Program-made: the position numbers and the translations under genes | Notes under the pieces: model-generated | What the model was told of the DNA's origin: nothing | Databases searched by the model: none | What the model saw: only the letters and a program-made list of their open reading frames with translations | Shown here: positions 1 to 7,073 of the stretch, piece by piece | Position numbering within the stretch: the first letter of the stretch is position 1 | How the letters are laid out: the number at the start of each line of letters is the position of its first letter | DNA from: Chloroflexota bacterium | GTDB lineage: Bacteria > Chloroflexota > Dehalococcoidia > Dehalococcoidales > RBG-16-60-22 | Direction: 5' to 3' | Assembly: GCA_016190585.1 (NCBI GenBank) | Contig: JACPQH010000034.1 | Location: 1-20,670 of the forward strand | DNA length: 20,670 nt

Positions 1-7
1 CCTCATC

Positions 8-42
8 CTCGCCTTCTCCCATCGAGGGAGAAGGGACATGAT
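8..42 (-). repeat. 35-bp palindromic intergenic repeat, copy 1
   Basis: Read on the minus strand, this 35-bp segment matches positions 2662-2696 of the plus strand at 34 of 35 bases, so the two copies are inverted relative to each other. Each copy is itself a hairpin: CCTTCTCCC and GGGAGAAGG arms around a TCGAT loop here. It looks like a dispersed extragenic palindrome. No coding function is visible. The rest of 43-173 holds no convincing gene. Confidence 0.7.
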
Positions 43-140
43 TAACCCACTTGCCAATTCTTCACAAGCTCTGAGTATGACAACTGGTTATCGGATAGCC
101 CGGCACGTATCTGGGAATGCCGCCCTCGCAAGGACAGTAA

Positions 141-154
141 GTCTATTTTTAGAC
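141..154. terminator. weak hairpin downstream of the glycosylase gene
   Basis: GTCTA-TTTT-TAGAC is a perfect 5-bp inverted repeat about 20 bases past the stop of the minus-strand glycosylase gene. The stem is short and AT-rich, and no clean T run follows it on the minus strand. It is a possible but weak transcription end. Confidence 0.2.
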
Positions 155-173
155 CGTCCGAGCAGGATTGGTC

Positions 174-1112
174 TTATCGAAGCCGGGACAGCTTGTAGAC
201 CCGGGCCAGGTTCTCGAGGTCGTTGAGGAGGTAAACAAAGGCCAGCCAGCCCCACCGTCCCCACCGCTGCTTCAGCTTTAGCGCGACGGCGTCGATTTCC
301 TGCCGGGGGTTAAGCGGTGTCCGCCCCTGGACAAGCTCGCTCATGATGACCACGCTCCAGACATCGAGCGGCACGAAGGCCTGGCCGAGGATGATGCCGG
401 CGGAGTACCGGCCGATGCCGGGAATCGCCGTCAGCTTCTCGAGCGCGGGCTCTTCCGGCAGGGCAGCGAGCTCCCGCAGAGACACCGGGTTGGCCGCCAG
501 GAACTGGGCCGCCCTGACGAGTCGCGGCGCGCGGTAGCCGAGCTTCGCCCTGGCCCTGAGCTCCGCCGGGTCAAGCGCGGCGACCGTCCCCGGCCGGGGC
601 CAGAGGATGACCTCGCGGCCATCGAAGCTGAGCCTCGTGCCGTACTGCTCCAGGACGGCGTCCATCATCTGCACGCTGCGGGCCACCGGGGCCATTTGGA
701 GCAGGATGGCCAGTATCACCCGCCCGAAGACGTCGTCGAGCTGGCCGACCCTCATGCCGTACAGGTCGCGGATCGCGAGGGAGAGCACGGGGTCGTTCCC
801 GGCAAACTCGTAGAAACCGGCCAAATCCTCACCGGCACCCAGTCCCGCCCGCACCACGGACCGCGCCATGTCCTCCTCACCGGCAGTCAGCGGCGAGGCG
901 GCGTAAAGGGTTACCTCAACATCGCGGCCGGGAGCCAGCATCCTGAGGCCGCGCGGCCGGCCATCGAGATAGACGCCGCTCCACAGCGCGCCGTCCGCGA
1001 AAATCTCGCGCGGGGTAGACCAGTGCCAGCCGGCCGGCTTGGCGACCGTGCGCCGGAAGTTGAAAGGCTCCGGGATGGACAGGGAGAAGCGGCCGGCTTC
1101 GGTGAGGCGCAT
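174..1112 (-). CDS. HhH-GPD superfamily DNA glycosylase (AlkA/OGG1-like)
   Basis: A 312-residue protein of the helix-hairpin-helix GPD base-excision-repair superfamily. These enzymes flip out and remove damaged bases, such as alkylated purines or oxidised guanine, from DNA. The C-terminal half holds the diagnostic helix-hairpin-helix around residues 228-241 (LTAIPGIGRYSAGIIL). It is followed by the putative catalytic aspartate D250 in PLDVWSVV. The N-terminal 110 residues match the AlkA/OGG1-type beta domain in position and length, but I cannot assign substrate specificity. There is no Fe-S cysteine cluster, which argues against the MutY/Nth branch. The ATG lies 13 nt after the stop of the MmgE/PrpD gene, so the two are probably cotranscribed. 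No good Shine-Dalgarno sequence precedes it, which suggests translation depends on the upstream gene. Superfamily is secure; exact activity is not. Confidence 0.82.
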   Translation of the reverse strand: MRLTEAGRFSLSIPEPFNFRRTVAKPAGWHWSTPREIFADGALWSGVYLDGRPRGLRMLAPGRDVEVTLYAASPLTAGEEDMARSVVRAGLGAGEDLAGFYEFAGNDPVLSLAIRDLYGMRVGQLDDVFGRVILAILLQMAPVARSVQMMDAVLEQYGTRLSFDGREVILWPRPGTVAALDPAELRARAKLGYRAPRLVRAAQFLAANPVSLRELAALPEEPALEKLTAIPGIGRYSAGIILGQAFVPLDVWSVVIMSELVQGRTPLNPRQEIDAVALKLKQRWGRWGWLAFVYLLNDLENLARVYKLSRLR

Positions 1113-1125
1113 ATCAGGGGGCTGC

Positions 1126-2508
1126 TTATCCCGGCGCCAATAAGCCCGTCATGTCGCCGATCTTTTCCACCTTCTCCAGGTTGGTCAGCGTCTGCCACAG
1201 GGCTTCCGCCGGTGTATCTCCCAGCGTTCCGGGCACAGTGTTCATGAACTTCTGCCGGAAGTCCCCGGCGGTGAAGGCGTTCTCGCCGGGGGAGCCTTTG
1301 GCGTCATCGACATGGGCGCGGAGCACCCGGCCGCCCTTCAGCTTTATTTCCGTGGAACACATCTTCTTGCCGTACTTGAAATGGGGCTCCCAGGCCGCCG
1401 GGTCTTCGAAGAAATTGACCTTGCGCGCCAGCTCGATAATGTCCGGCTCCCGGTAGCGGCCTGTGGTATACCAGGCGGGGCCGGCAGGCGGCCCGGCGAC
1501 GGCCAGAGCCACGGCGCAGGGCGTGCTGAACTGCGCCTCCTGCATCGTCTGCCACTCGTAACGCATCAGCTTGGGCAGGCCGAAGAGCTTTATCTCCTCG
1601 ATGTCCGCCGGGTTTACAGACGCGCCTTCCAGGGCCTTCCACACGGCGGTAACCGGGGCCTGGGTCCAGCCGCAGGCGCACATCGGCTTGAAAGACATGT
1701 CCATGATGCGGTAGGTCCGGCCTAATTCGCGCGTAAGCTCGGTATGGTCGCAGGTGTTGGCGCCGCAGCACTTCCAGAAGGAGTCGCCGTCGAGCACGCC
1801 TTCCGGCCCGCTGAGGCGGCGCGCCCGGAGCGCGGCAAAAGTGCCGACGAAGGCGTAGAGACCCTGGTTGTACTTGATGTCGTGGAACTTGAAGGCCTTG
1901 CCCACGCTGACCGTGCCGGTCTGGCCGGCGTTGACCGGCGTGCTGCCGGCGATGCCGAAGGCGTTGATGGTGCGCTCCGTGTCGAGCCCCAGGAGCTTGG
2001 CGGCCGCGGCTGCCGCGCCGAAGACGTAGTAGGTCATGTTGGACAGGACATCCGGCCGGCCGGAGGGCGTGTCCACGATGGAGCGGATGGCCCGGGCGAC
2101 CCTCATGGCGACCTCATAGCCGGCGATGACGGCGGTGATGATGTCTCTGCCGGAAGCGCCCACGGACTCCCCCACCGCCAGGGCGGAGAAAACGATGGGC
2201 CCGCCGGGGTGGCTCTGGGCGAGCTTGTAGCTGTCGTCGAAGTCGAGCACGTTGGCCAGCTCGGCGTTGAAGTGGGCGGCGAAGGCGGCGGTTATTTTGG
2301 TATCGGAACCGACCAGCGTGGCCTCGGGCTTGCCGCCGAAGTCCAGGGCGGTCGCCAGGTGGCGCTGGCCGACCTCGGTCTGTATGCCTCCCAGGGCGCA
2401 GACTATTGGATCGAGGATGCACCATTTGCCCTGGGCAACGACTTCGCCGGGGAAGTCCTTGAAATCAGCCTTGACTACATACTCCGCCAGTTGCTCCGTG
2501 GGGCCCAT
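1126..2508 (-). CDS. MmgE/PrpD family protein (2-methylcitrate dehydratase / cis-aconitate decarboxylase-like)
   Basis: A 460-residue protein, full length for MmgE/PrpD. This fold includes 2-methylcitrate dehydratase, cis-aconitate decarboxylase and iminodisuccinate epimerase. Visible hallmarks are the GKPEATLVGS stretch (about residues 59-68), the acidic motif LDFDDSY (88-94) and the histidine in SHPGG (H100). These correspond to the conserved Asp and His of the active site. The KP lysine motif sits at residues 273-274. Many relatives have a histidine a few residues after that KP motif; here the stretch reads CGWTQAP, with Gln at 282. A canonical dehydratase or decarboxylase reaction is therefore not assured. 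The start is supported by a GGGAGGT ribosome site 5-6 nt upstream. The glycosylase gene follows 13 nt downstream. The CoA-transferase operon runs divergently on the other side, which hints at carboxylic-acid metabolism. Confidence 0.88.
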   Translation of the reverse strand: MGPTEQLAEYVVKADFKDFPGEVVAQGKWCILDPIVCALGGIQTEVGQRHLATALDFGGKPEATLVGSDTKITAAFAAHFNAELANVLDFDDSYKLAQSHPGGPIVFSALAVGESVGASGRDIITAVIAGYEVAMRVARAIRSIVDTPSGRPDVLSNMTYYVFGAAAAAAKLLGLDTERTINAFGIAGSTPVNAGQTGTVSVGKAFKFHDIKYNQGLYAFVGTFAALRARRLSGPEGVLDGDSFWKCCGANTCDHTELTRELGRTYRIMDMSFKPMCACGWTQAPVTAVWKALEGASVNPADIEEIKLFGLPKLMRYEWQTMQEAQFSTPCAVALAVAGPPAGPAWYTTGRYREPDIIELARKVNFFEDPAAWEPHFKYGKKMCSTEIKLKGGRVLRAHVDDAKGSPGENAFTAGDFRQKFMNTVPGTLGDTPAEALWQTLTNLEKVEKIGDMTGLLAPG

Positions 2509-2661
2509 AACCTACCTCCCGGTCGAATTTGATACCGGCATTATAGACAGGCGGCGCCGGGGTGTCAAACCCTCCAACCAGAACGGAGCAGCCGCCGGTC
2601 TTTCGAGGATGCTTAAGCGTTGTGTCATCCTGAGAGTTCGCGAAGAGTCGGCAAACGTGTT

Positions 2662-2696
2662 ATCATGTCCCTTCTCCCTCGAAGGGAGAAGGCGAG
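2662..2696 (+). repeat. 35-bp palindromic intergenic repeat, copy 2
   Basis: This is the inverted partner of the repeat at 8-42, with one mismatch in 35 bases. It folds into a near-perfect hairpin, CCTTCTCCCT / AGGGAGAAGG around a CGA loop. The two copies bracket the MmgE/PrpD-glycosylase pair. Nothing in between resembles a transposase, so a non-autonomous or purely extragenic repeat is more likely than an insertion sequence. Confidence 0.7.
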
Positions 2697-2764
2697 CAGT
2701 ATTATCACTCCGACAACCTGTTGTTCCAGGCGGGACCCGTCAATAACCTATAAAAAGAACCATC

Positions 2765-2794
2765 TTGACAAGCCGCCGCCGGGAAGATGATAAT
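2765..2794 (+). promoter_or_regulatory. sigma70-like promoter for the CoA-transferase/hydratase operon
   Basis: A consensus -35 (TTGACA, 2765-2770) is followed after 18 bases by GATAAT (2789-2794). Transcription would start near 2801 and give a leader of about 105 nt before the ATG at 2906. The -35 sits inside a small palindrome, CTTGACAAG, that is shared with the putative acyl-CoA dehydrogenase promoter. Confidence 0.5.
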
Positions 2795-2905
2795 GGCGAA
2801 GACCACACTAGTCGCCTTTCCCAGGCATTAATTCGGATCCGGGTCGCGTTAAAACTAAAATCAGGCCGGACGGGGAAAGCAGTTCCCGCGGCGGGAGGAA
2901 AAGCC

Positions 2906-5305
2906 ATGTCAGGACCTTTGGAGGGCATCAGAGTTCTCGATATGGGGGCTTACGGTGTGGGGCCGCACGCCTGCGGGATGCTGGGACTCCTGGGCGCGGA
3001 GGTCATTCGCATCGAGCCGGACACCGGCGACGGGCTGATGCGGGTTGCGCCCTTCATCAACGGCACCGGCTCCACCTACCTGGTGGCGCATCACAACGCC
3101 AAGAGCATCGTCCTGAACCTGAAGAACGACGAAGAAAAGAAAATCGCCTACAATCTCCTCGGCGCTATGGACGTCCTCGTGGAGAACCGGCGCACCGGCG
3201 CCCTCGACCGGCTCGGCTTCGGCTATGACGTCGTCTCGAAGATAAATCCGCGGATAATCTACGCCTCGTCATCGGCCTACGGCCACACCGGGCCGTTCGT
3301 GAAATTCGGCGGCACGGATACTTTTCTCCAGGCCATGTCCGGCTTCGTCAGCCTCAATGGGAAGCTCGACGGCCTGGGGCAGTGGCTGCGGTACGTGGCG
3401 CTGGTGGACTGCACCGGCTCGCTCGTCATCGCGGAGGCCTGTCTCGCCGGGCTTTATAACCGGGAGCTTACCGGCAAAGGCGAATACCTTGACCTTGACG
3501 AGTTCTCTTCGTCGCTCTACATGCAGTCGACGCGCATCGCCGAATACCTGGCTACCCGGCAGGAGCCGCGGCGCATGGGTTCCGAGAGCTCCAAGACTTG
3601 CCCCTCCAGGGCCTATATTACCCAGGACAACAAGTACGTCCTGGTCTCGGCCCTGACCCGCGGCCAGTGGACGAACCTGTGCGCCGCCCTCGAGATGAAC
3701 GACCTGGTTGACGACCCGCGTTTCTGCACCAATAACGCCCGCCTGGAGCACCGGGACGAGGTCAACGAGCAGGTCCAGCAGCGCATCCAGGACAAGCCAC
3801 TGGTATGGTGGTTGTGGCAGTTCGACCGCTTCAAGGTGACCCACAGCAAGGTCATGAACGTCGAAGACCTGCTGGACGACCCGCATGTTATCGCCAACAA
3901 GTATATCGTCGATATGCCCTCCGCCTGGGGGCCGCTGAAATACGCCGACAACGTCCCGTGGACCTTCCAGGAGACGCCGCTCAACCCGACCACGCCGACC
4001 CCGTACCCGGACGAGCACCGGGACTATGTTCTTTCATTAATATCAGGAGACTCCCGCCCGCCCCTGGCCGCGCCGGCGCCGCGGAAGCAGGCCGTCAGAG
4101 TGGTCGACCTCACCCAGGGCATCGCCGGGCCGCAGTGCACCGCGCAGCTCGGCTCGCTTGGCATCGAGGTTATCAAGGTGGAAACGGGGGAGGGGGACTA
4201 TGCCCGCGACTGGGGCGCCAGGGTCAACGGCGAGAGCGCCATCTTTATGCAGTTGAACCATGACAAGAAGAGCGTCAAGCTCGATTACCGGACGCCGGAA
4301 GGGCTGGACGCGCTGCGGGCGCTCGTCCGGGGCTCGGACGTTTTCATCGAGGACTTCAAGCCCGGCGAAGCCGAGAGCCTCGGCCTCGGCTACGAAGACC
4401 TGCGCAAGCTGAAGAAAGACCTGATCTACTGCTCCATCTATCCCTTCGGCGATAAAGGGCCGTACCGGGACCGGGAAGCGACCGAGCTCGAGCTCCAGGG
4501 CATGTCCGTCATGATGCGGTGGATAGGCGAGCTCGGTGAGGAGCCTGTCCGGCTCGGCGCCGATCTCTATTCCTCGCTCACCGGGATGTTCGCCTTCTGC
4601 GCCGTTATGGCCGCCCTGTATAACAAGCAGAAGCGGCACAAGGGCGAGAGAATCGTGGTTTCCGCTTTCGGCGGGGCCATCTACCTGGCCCAGGACGGCA
4701 TCCTGCCCCTCTCCGGGGTGGATTCCTGGGGTGGCTACTGGGCGACCGGTCCGTACGATCATGCCGTCAGCGGTCTGCCGGCCAAGGATAAGCACATCAT
4801 GTTCGGCGTCATGGTCAAAGACGAAGAACAGGGCCGGCCGACACTGGAGAAGTTCTGCACGGCCCTGGGCATGGCCGACCACCTGAAAGACCCCGAGTTC
4901 GTCAAGATCGGCACCCGGCTCAAGGGCATGGGACAAGAAGCCGCGCAGATGCGGCCGGTCTTCGAGCCGTACATCCGCCGGATGACCGCCGAGAAGCTCG
5001 TCGAGACCATCGACGCCTGCGGCGGACTGGGCGCTATCGTCCTTTCGTACAACGACCTCTTTAATCCGATGCACCAGCAGGTTATAGCCGACCAGATGAC
5101 GACCGAGCAGGAGCATCCCCGGGCCGGCCGCATCATCCTGGTCAACAACCCGTGGCGGCCTACCGCCACTCAGATGAGCATCCGCACCCCGTCGCCGGCG
5201 CTTGGCGAGCATACCGACGAGGTGCTGGCTGCCCTAGGCTACCCGAGGGCCAGGATAGAAGCCCTTAAATCCGGCGCGCCCTGCGCCCCGGCCCCGGTAA
5301 AATAG
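2906..5305 (+). CDS. two-domain CaiB/BaiF family III CoA-transferase
   Basis: A 799-residue protein made of two tandem CaiB/BaiF (family III) CoA-transferase modules. Single-module relatives are about 380-430 residues. These enzymes move CoA between carboxylic acids through a covalent aspartyl-CoA anhydride. Module 1 (about residues 3-380) begins with LEGIRVLDMGAYGVGPHACG and carries the expected catalytic aspartate D168 in VALVDCTGS. Module 2 (about 394-790) begins with VRVVDLTQGIAGPQCTAQLG and has an aspartate at the equivalent place, D553 in GADLYSSL. Both halves could therefore be active. I chose ATG 2906 because a GGGAGG ribosome site precedes it and the conserved fold starts right after it. 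The frame is open upstream to 2765 without conserved sequence. The hydratase alpha gene follows 20 nt later, suggesting one operon. The CoA donor and acceptor are unknown. Confidence 0.9.
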   Translation: MSGPLEGIRVLDMGAYGVGPHACGMLGLLGAEVIRIEPDTGDGLMRVAPFINGTGSTYLVAHHNAKSIVLNLKNDEEKKIAYNLLGAMDVLVENRRTGALDRLGFGYDVVSKINPRIIYASSSAYGHTGPFVKFGGTDTFLQAMSGFVSLNGKLDGLGQWLRYVALVDCTGSLVIAEACLAGLYNRELTGKGEYLDLDEFSSSLYMQSTRIAEYLATRQEPRRMGSESSKTCPSRAYITQDNKYVLVSALTRGQWTNLCAALEMNDLVDDPRFCTNNARLEHRDEVNEQVQQRIQDKPLVWWLWQFDRFKVTHSKVMNVEDLLDDPHVIANKYIVDMPSAWGPLKYADNVPWTFQETPLNPTTPTPYPDEHRDYVLSLISGDSRPPLAAPAPRKQAVRVVDLTQGIAGPQCTAQLGSLGIEVIKVETGEGDYARDWGARVNGESAIFMQLNHDKKSVKLDYRTPEGLDALRALVRGSDVFIEDFKPGEAESLGLGYEDLRKLKKDLIYCSIYPFGDKGPYRDREATELELQGMSVMMRWIGELGEEPVRLGADLYSSLTGMFAFCAVMAALYNKQKRHKGERIVVSAFGGAIYLAQDGILPLSGVDSWGGYWATGPYDHAVSGLPAKDKHIMFGVMVKDEEQGRPTLEKFCTALGMADHLKDPEFVKIGTRLKGMGQEAAQMRPVFEPYIRRMTAEKLVETIDACGGLGAIVLSYNDLFNPMHQQVIADQMTTEQEHPRAGRIILVNNPWRPTATQMSIRTPSPALGEHTDEVLAALGYPRARIEALKSGAPCAPAPVK

Positions 5306-5325
5306 CACGCTTTTGGCGAAGTGAA

Positions 5326-6255
5326 ATGATAACGAACGAGCTGGTAGAAAAAGCGGGCTACGAGGCGATGCGGCGCGGGGTGACGACGCTGCCGGGGGAT
5401 ATCTTCGACGCCATGAGATCGGCCTACGCCGCCGAGACCTCGCCCGATGTCCGAAGGGTATACGAGCGCTTCTTCGACTACGTCGAGCGGCGCACGGCGC
5501 TCGGGGGCAGCATCTGTCCCGATACCGGGACAATCATGTACTACGTGTCTGTAGGCAGCCGGGCGCGGGTGGCGCCGGATGTTGATTTCTGGCGGATACT
5601 GGCCGGGGTCACCGGGCGACTCACCGAGGAAGGTATCCTGGCGCGCAAGTCCGGCGACCCACTGCGGCACATCAATAACAACACCAATGTCGGTGTGAAC
5701 AGCCCCTCGGTACAGTACCAGTTCGTCCCTGGCGTCGATTACGTCGAGATAACCGCGGTGGCTAAAGGCGGTGGCGGCGAGATTATGGGGAGCAAGTTCC
5801 GGATGCTGACCACCAGTGAGCCGGCGGTGATAAAGAAGTATATCCTGGACAGCGCCGTTAACAGCGCCAGGAACGGCTTCAACTGCCCGCCGGCGATATA
5901 CGGGGTGGGCATCGGCGGGGGCCTGGCTATCGCCGGGAGCATCGCCAACGAGGCCGCCGTGCTGCGGCCAGTCGGCTCCCGGCACCCGGAAGCGTTCATC
6001 GCCGGCCTGGAAAACGAGCTACTCGATTTATTGAACAGTACGGGCATCGGGCCGGCCGGGCTGGGCGGCCAGTGCACCGCCCTGGACGTGCATGTCGAGT
6101 ACTCGCACGGACACGAGGGGGTGATCGCGGTCGGCATCGTCTCGCAGTGCCTGATGGCCCACCGCGCCACGGTCAGGATAATGCCTGACGGCAGCTTTGA
6201 TAAATCGTTGTGCCCCCAGTCTTGGTTCGTCAGGCCGTGGGCTTCCCAACAGTGA
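5326..6255 (+). CDS. ttdA: class I fumarase / tartrate dehydratase-type Fe-S hydratase, alpha subunit
   Basis: A 309-residue alpha subunit of the class I (oxygen-sensitive, [4Fe-4S]) hydro-lyase family. The family includes fumarase, L-tartrate dehydratase and mesaconase, which add or remove water on dicarboxylates. Three cluster cysteines sit in the family contexts: C64 in SICPDTG, C187 in FNCPPAIYGVGIGG and C250 in GGQCTALDVHV. Other family signatures are INNNTNVG (116-123), AKGGGGE (146-152) and HRATVRI. The gene begins 20 nt after the CoA-transferase stop; its ribosome site (GAAGTGA) is modest. The beta subunit starts 7 nt after its stop. Full length for an alpha subunit. The substrate is unproven; neighbouring CoA-transferase modules would fit mesaconate, citramalate or fumarate-like acids. 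The symbol marks family only. Confidence 0.88.
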   Translation: MITNELVEKAGYEAMRRGVTTLPGDIFDAMRSAYAAETSPDVRRVYERFFDYVERRTALGGSICPDTGTIMYYVSVGSRARVAPDVDFWRILAGVTGRLTEEGILARKSGDPLRHINNNTNVGVNSPSVQYQFVPGVDYVEITAVAKGGGGEIMGSKFRMLTTSEPAVIKKYILDSAVNSARNGFNCPPAIYGVGIGGGLAIAGSIANEAAVLRPVGSRHPEAFIAGLENELLDLLNSTGIGPAGLGGQCTALDVHVEYSHGHEGVIAVGIVSQCLMAHRATVRIMPDGSFDKSLCPQSWFVRPWASQQ

Positions 6256-6262
6256 GGTGGAA

Positions 6263-6922
6263 ATGAGCATATTCGGTAAAGAATATAGCCTGGAAACCCC
6301 GCTGTCCGAACAGGATGCGAGGGGCCTCAGCGCGGGCGATATCGTGCACATCAGCGGTGCCATCTGGGGCGGCCGCCTGGCCGTTATGAAGCGGTTCGTG
6401 GAGGCGCACGAGCCTTTACCGGTTGACACGCGGAAGCTGAACGTCTTTTTCACCGGCGGGGAAGGCGTCGTGCCCGTTCCCGGGAGGCCCGGCTACTGGC
6501 AGCCTTTGTCCATCGGCACGCTGCTGGGGCTGCGTTTCGAGCGGTGGTACCCCGGCATGATACGCGGCGCGGGACTGCGGGCGATCATCGCCAAGGGAAC
6601 AACCGGGGCAGATACACGGCAGGCCTGCATGGAGTGCGGCTGCGTCCAGCTCACCTCGCTGGGGTGGACGGTGACGCCCCGCTTCGGGGACGCCCTGGTA
6701 GACGGAATAAAGGACGAGGACATTCACTGGCGCGAGGCCGGCCTGATAGAGTCGCTGGTCGTCTACCGCCTGAAGGACAGCGGGCCCTGGGTGGTGAACG
6801 TGGACACCACGGGCAACGTGCTGTTCGATGGTCTGAACCAGAAGGTAGACAACAGGCTTGAGGAGATATACCGGGGGTGGGGCATTTCCCGGGACTTCAA
6901 GCCGGACACCTGGCTGGACTAG
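6263..6922 (+). CDS. ttdB: class I fumarase / tartrate dehydratase-type hydratase, beta subunit (divergent)
   Basis: A 219-residue protein placed exactly where the beta subunit of a split class I hydratase belongs. It has the family pattern LSAGDIVHISGAIWGGR near the start, IIAKG in the middle and a WVVNVDTTGNVLFDG stretch near the end. It is clearly divergent. The usual TARDAAH-like segment reads GGRLAVMKR. The glycine/threonine-rich GPTTSxRMD-type substrate loop is replaced by QPLSIGTLLGLRFERWYPG. A MECGC cysteine pair appears around residues 133-138. The frame is open to 6197, but ATG 6263 has a GAGGTGG ribosome site and is the first conserved residue. A substrate other than fumarate or tartrate is plausible. 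It should act only with the alpha subunit. Confidence 0.8.
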   Translation: MSIFGKEYSLETPLSEQDARGLSAGDIVHISGAIWGGRLAVMKRFVEAHEPLPVDTRKLNVFFTGGEGVVPVPGRPGYWQPLSIGTLLGLRFERWYPGMIRGAGLRAIIAKGTTGADTRQACMECGCVQLTSLGWTVTPRFGDALVDGIKDEDIHWREAGLIESLVVYRLKDSGPWVVNVDTTGNVLFDGLNQKVDNRLEEIYRGWGISRDFKPDTWLD

Positions 6923-6949
6923 CCGCATAGCGGTTGGGAAATCCCCCTT

Positions 6950-6970
6950 GCCCCCTTTGCGAAAGGGGGG
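6950..6970. terminator. hairpin after the hydratase operon (terminator-like / repeat)
   Basis: CCCCCTTT-GCG-AAAGGGGG forms a strong stem 28 nt after the ttdB stop in the convergent gap 6923-7073. There is no T tract on the plus strand. It resembles the dispersed CCCCCTTT/AAAGGGGG extragenic palindromes, so it may be a repeat that also ends transcription. Confidence 0.45.
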
Positions 6971-7023
6971 AATTGATTTGCCTCGAACACCAGCCGGAAA
7001 AACGCATGCAAACGGATGGTTCG

Positions 7024-7043
7024 TCTCCCTTGGCAAAGGGAGA
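7024..7043. terminator. second hairpin in the convergent gap
   Basis: TCTCCCTT-GGCA-AAGGGAGA is a perfect 8-bp stem with a 4-base loop, about 30 nt past the stop of the minus-strand NMO gene. With the hairpin at 6950-6970 it gives each converging operon its own stem-loop. Both are followed by similar short AAATCCCCC or AAAATCCCCC motifs or preceded by them, which suggests one repeat family. Confidence 0.45.
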
Positions 7044-7073
7044 TTAGAGAGTGATTCGGTTAAAATCCCCCGT

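Larger units (their letters stand above)
2509..2905. other. divergent intergenic region (397 bp) with repeats and a promoter
   Basis: This is the longest gene-free stretch in the window. It separates the minus-strand MmgE/PrpD gene from the plus-strand CoA-transferase gene. It contains the second copy of the 35-bp palindrome (2662-2696). Just upstream, near 2621-2648, lies a stretch (GTCATCCTGAGAG...CGAAGAG) that resembles a dispersed bacterial extragenic repeat. A sigma70-like promoter follows at 2765-2794. The plus-strand frame of the CoA-transferase stays open back to 2765, but residues encoded before 2906 look non-conserved and overlap the promoter. I see no convincing small gene here. 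Confidence 0.6.

Noticed and set aside
38..226. Plus-strand 62-codon frame at the window start.
   Set aside because: It begins in the palindromic repeat, overlaps the end of the glycosylase gene and has no supporting features.
8..2696. Insertion sequence or composite transposon bounded by the 35-bp inverted repeats.
   Set aside because: There is no transposase between the copies, and each copy is a self-contained hairpin typical of extragenic palindromes; kept only as a finding.
2765..2905. N-terminal extension of the CoA-transferase by 47 residues.
   Set aside because: It overlaps a good promoter, has no conserved sequence, and a strong ribosome site precedes the ATG at 2906.
4043..5212. 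Long minus-strand open frame (389 codons) opposite the CoA-transferase.
   Set aside because: It is the shadow of a conserved two-domain enzyme in GC-rich DNA, with no ribosome site or recognisable fold.
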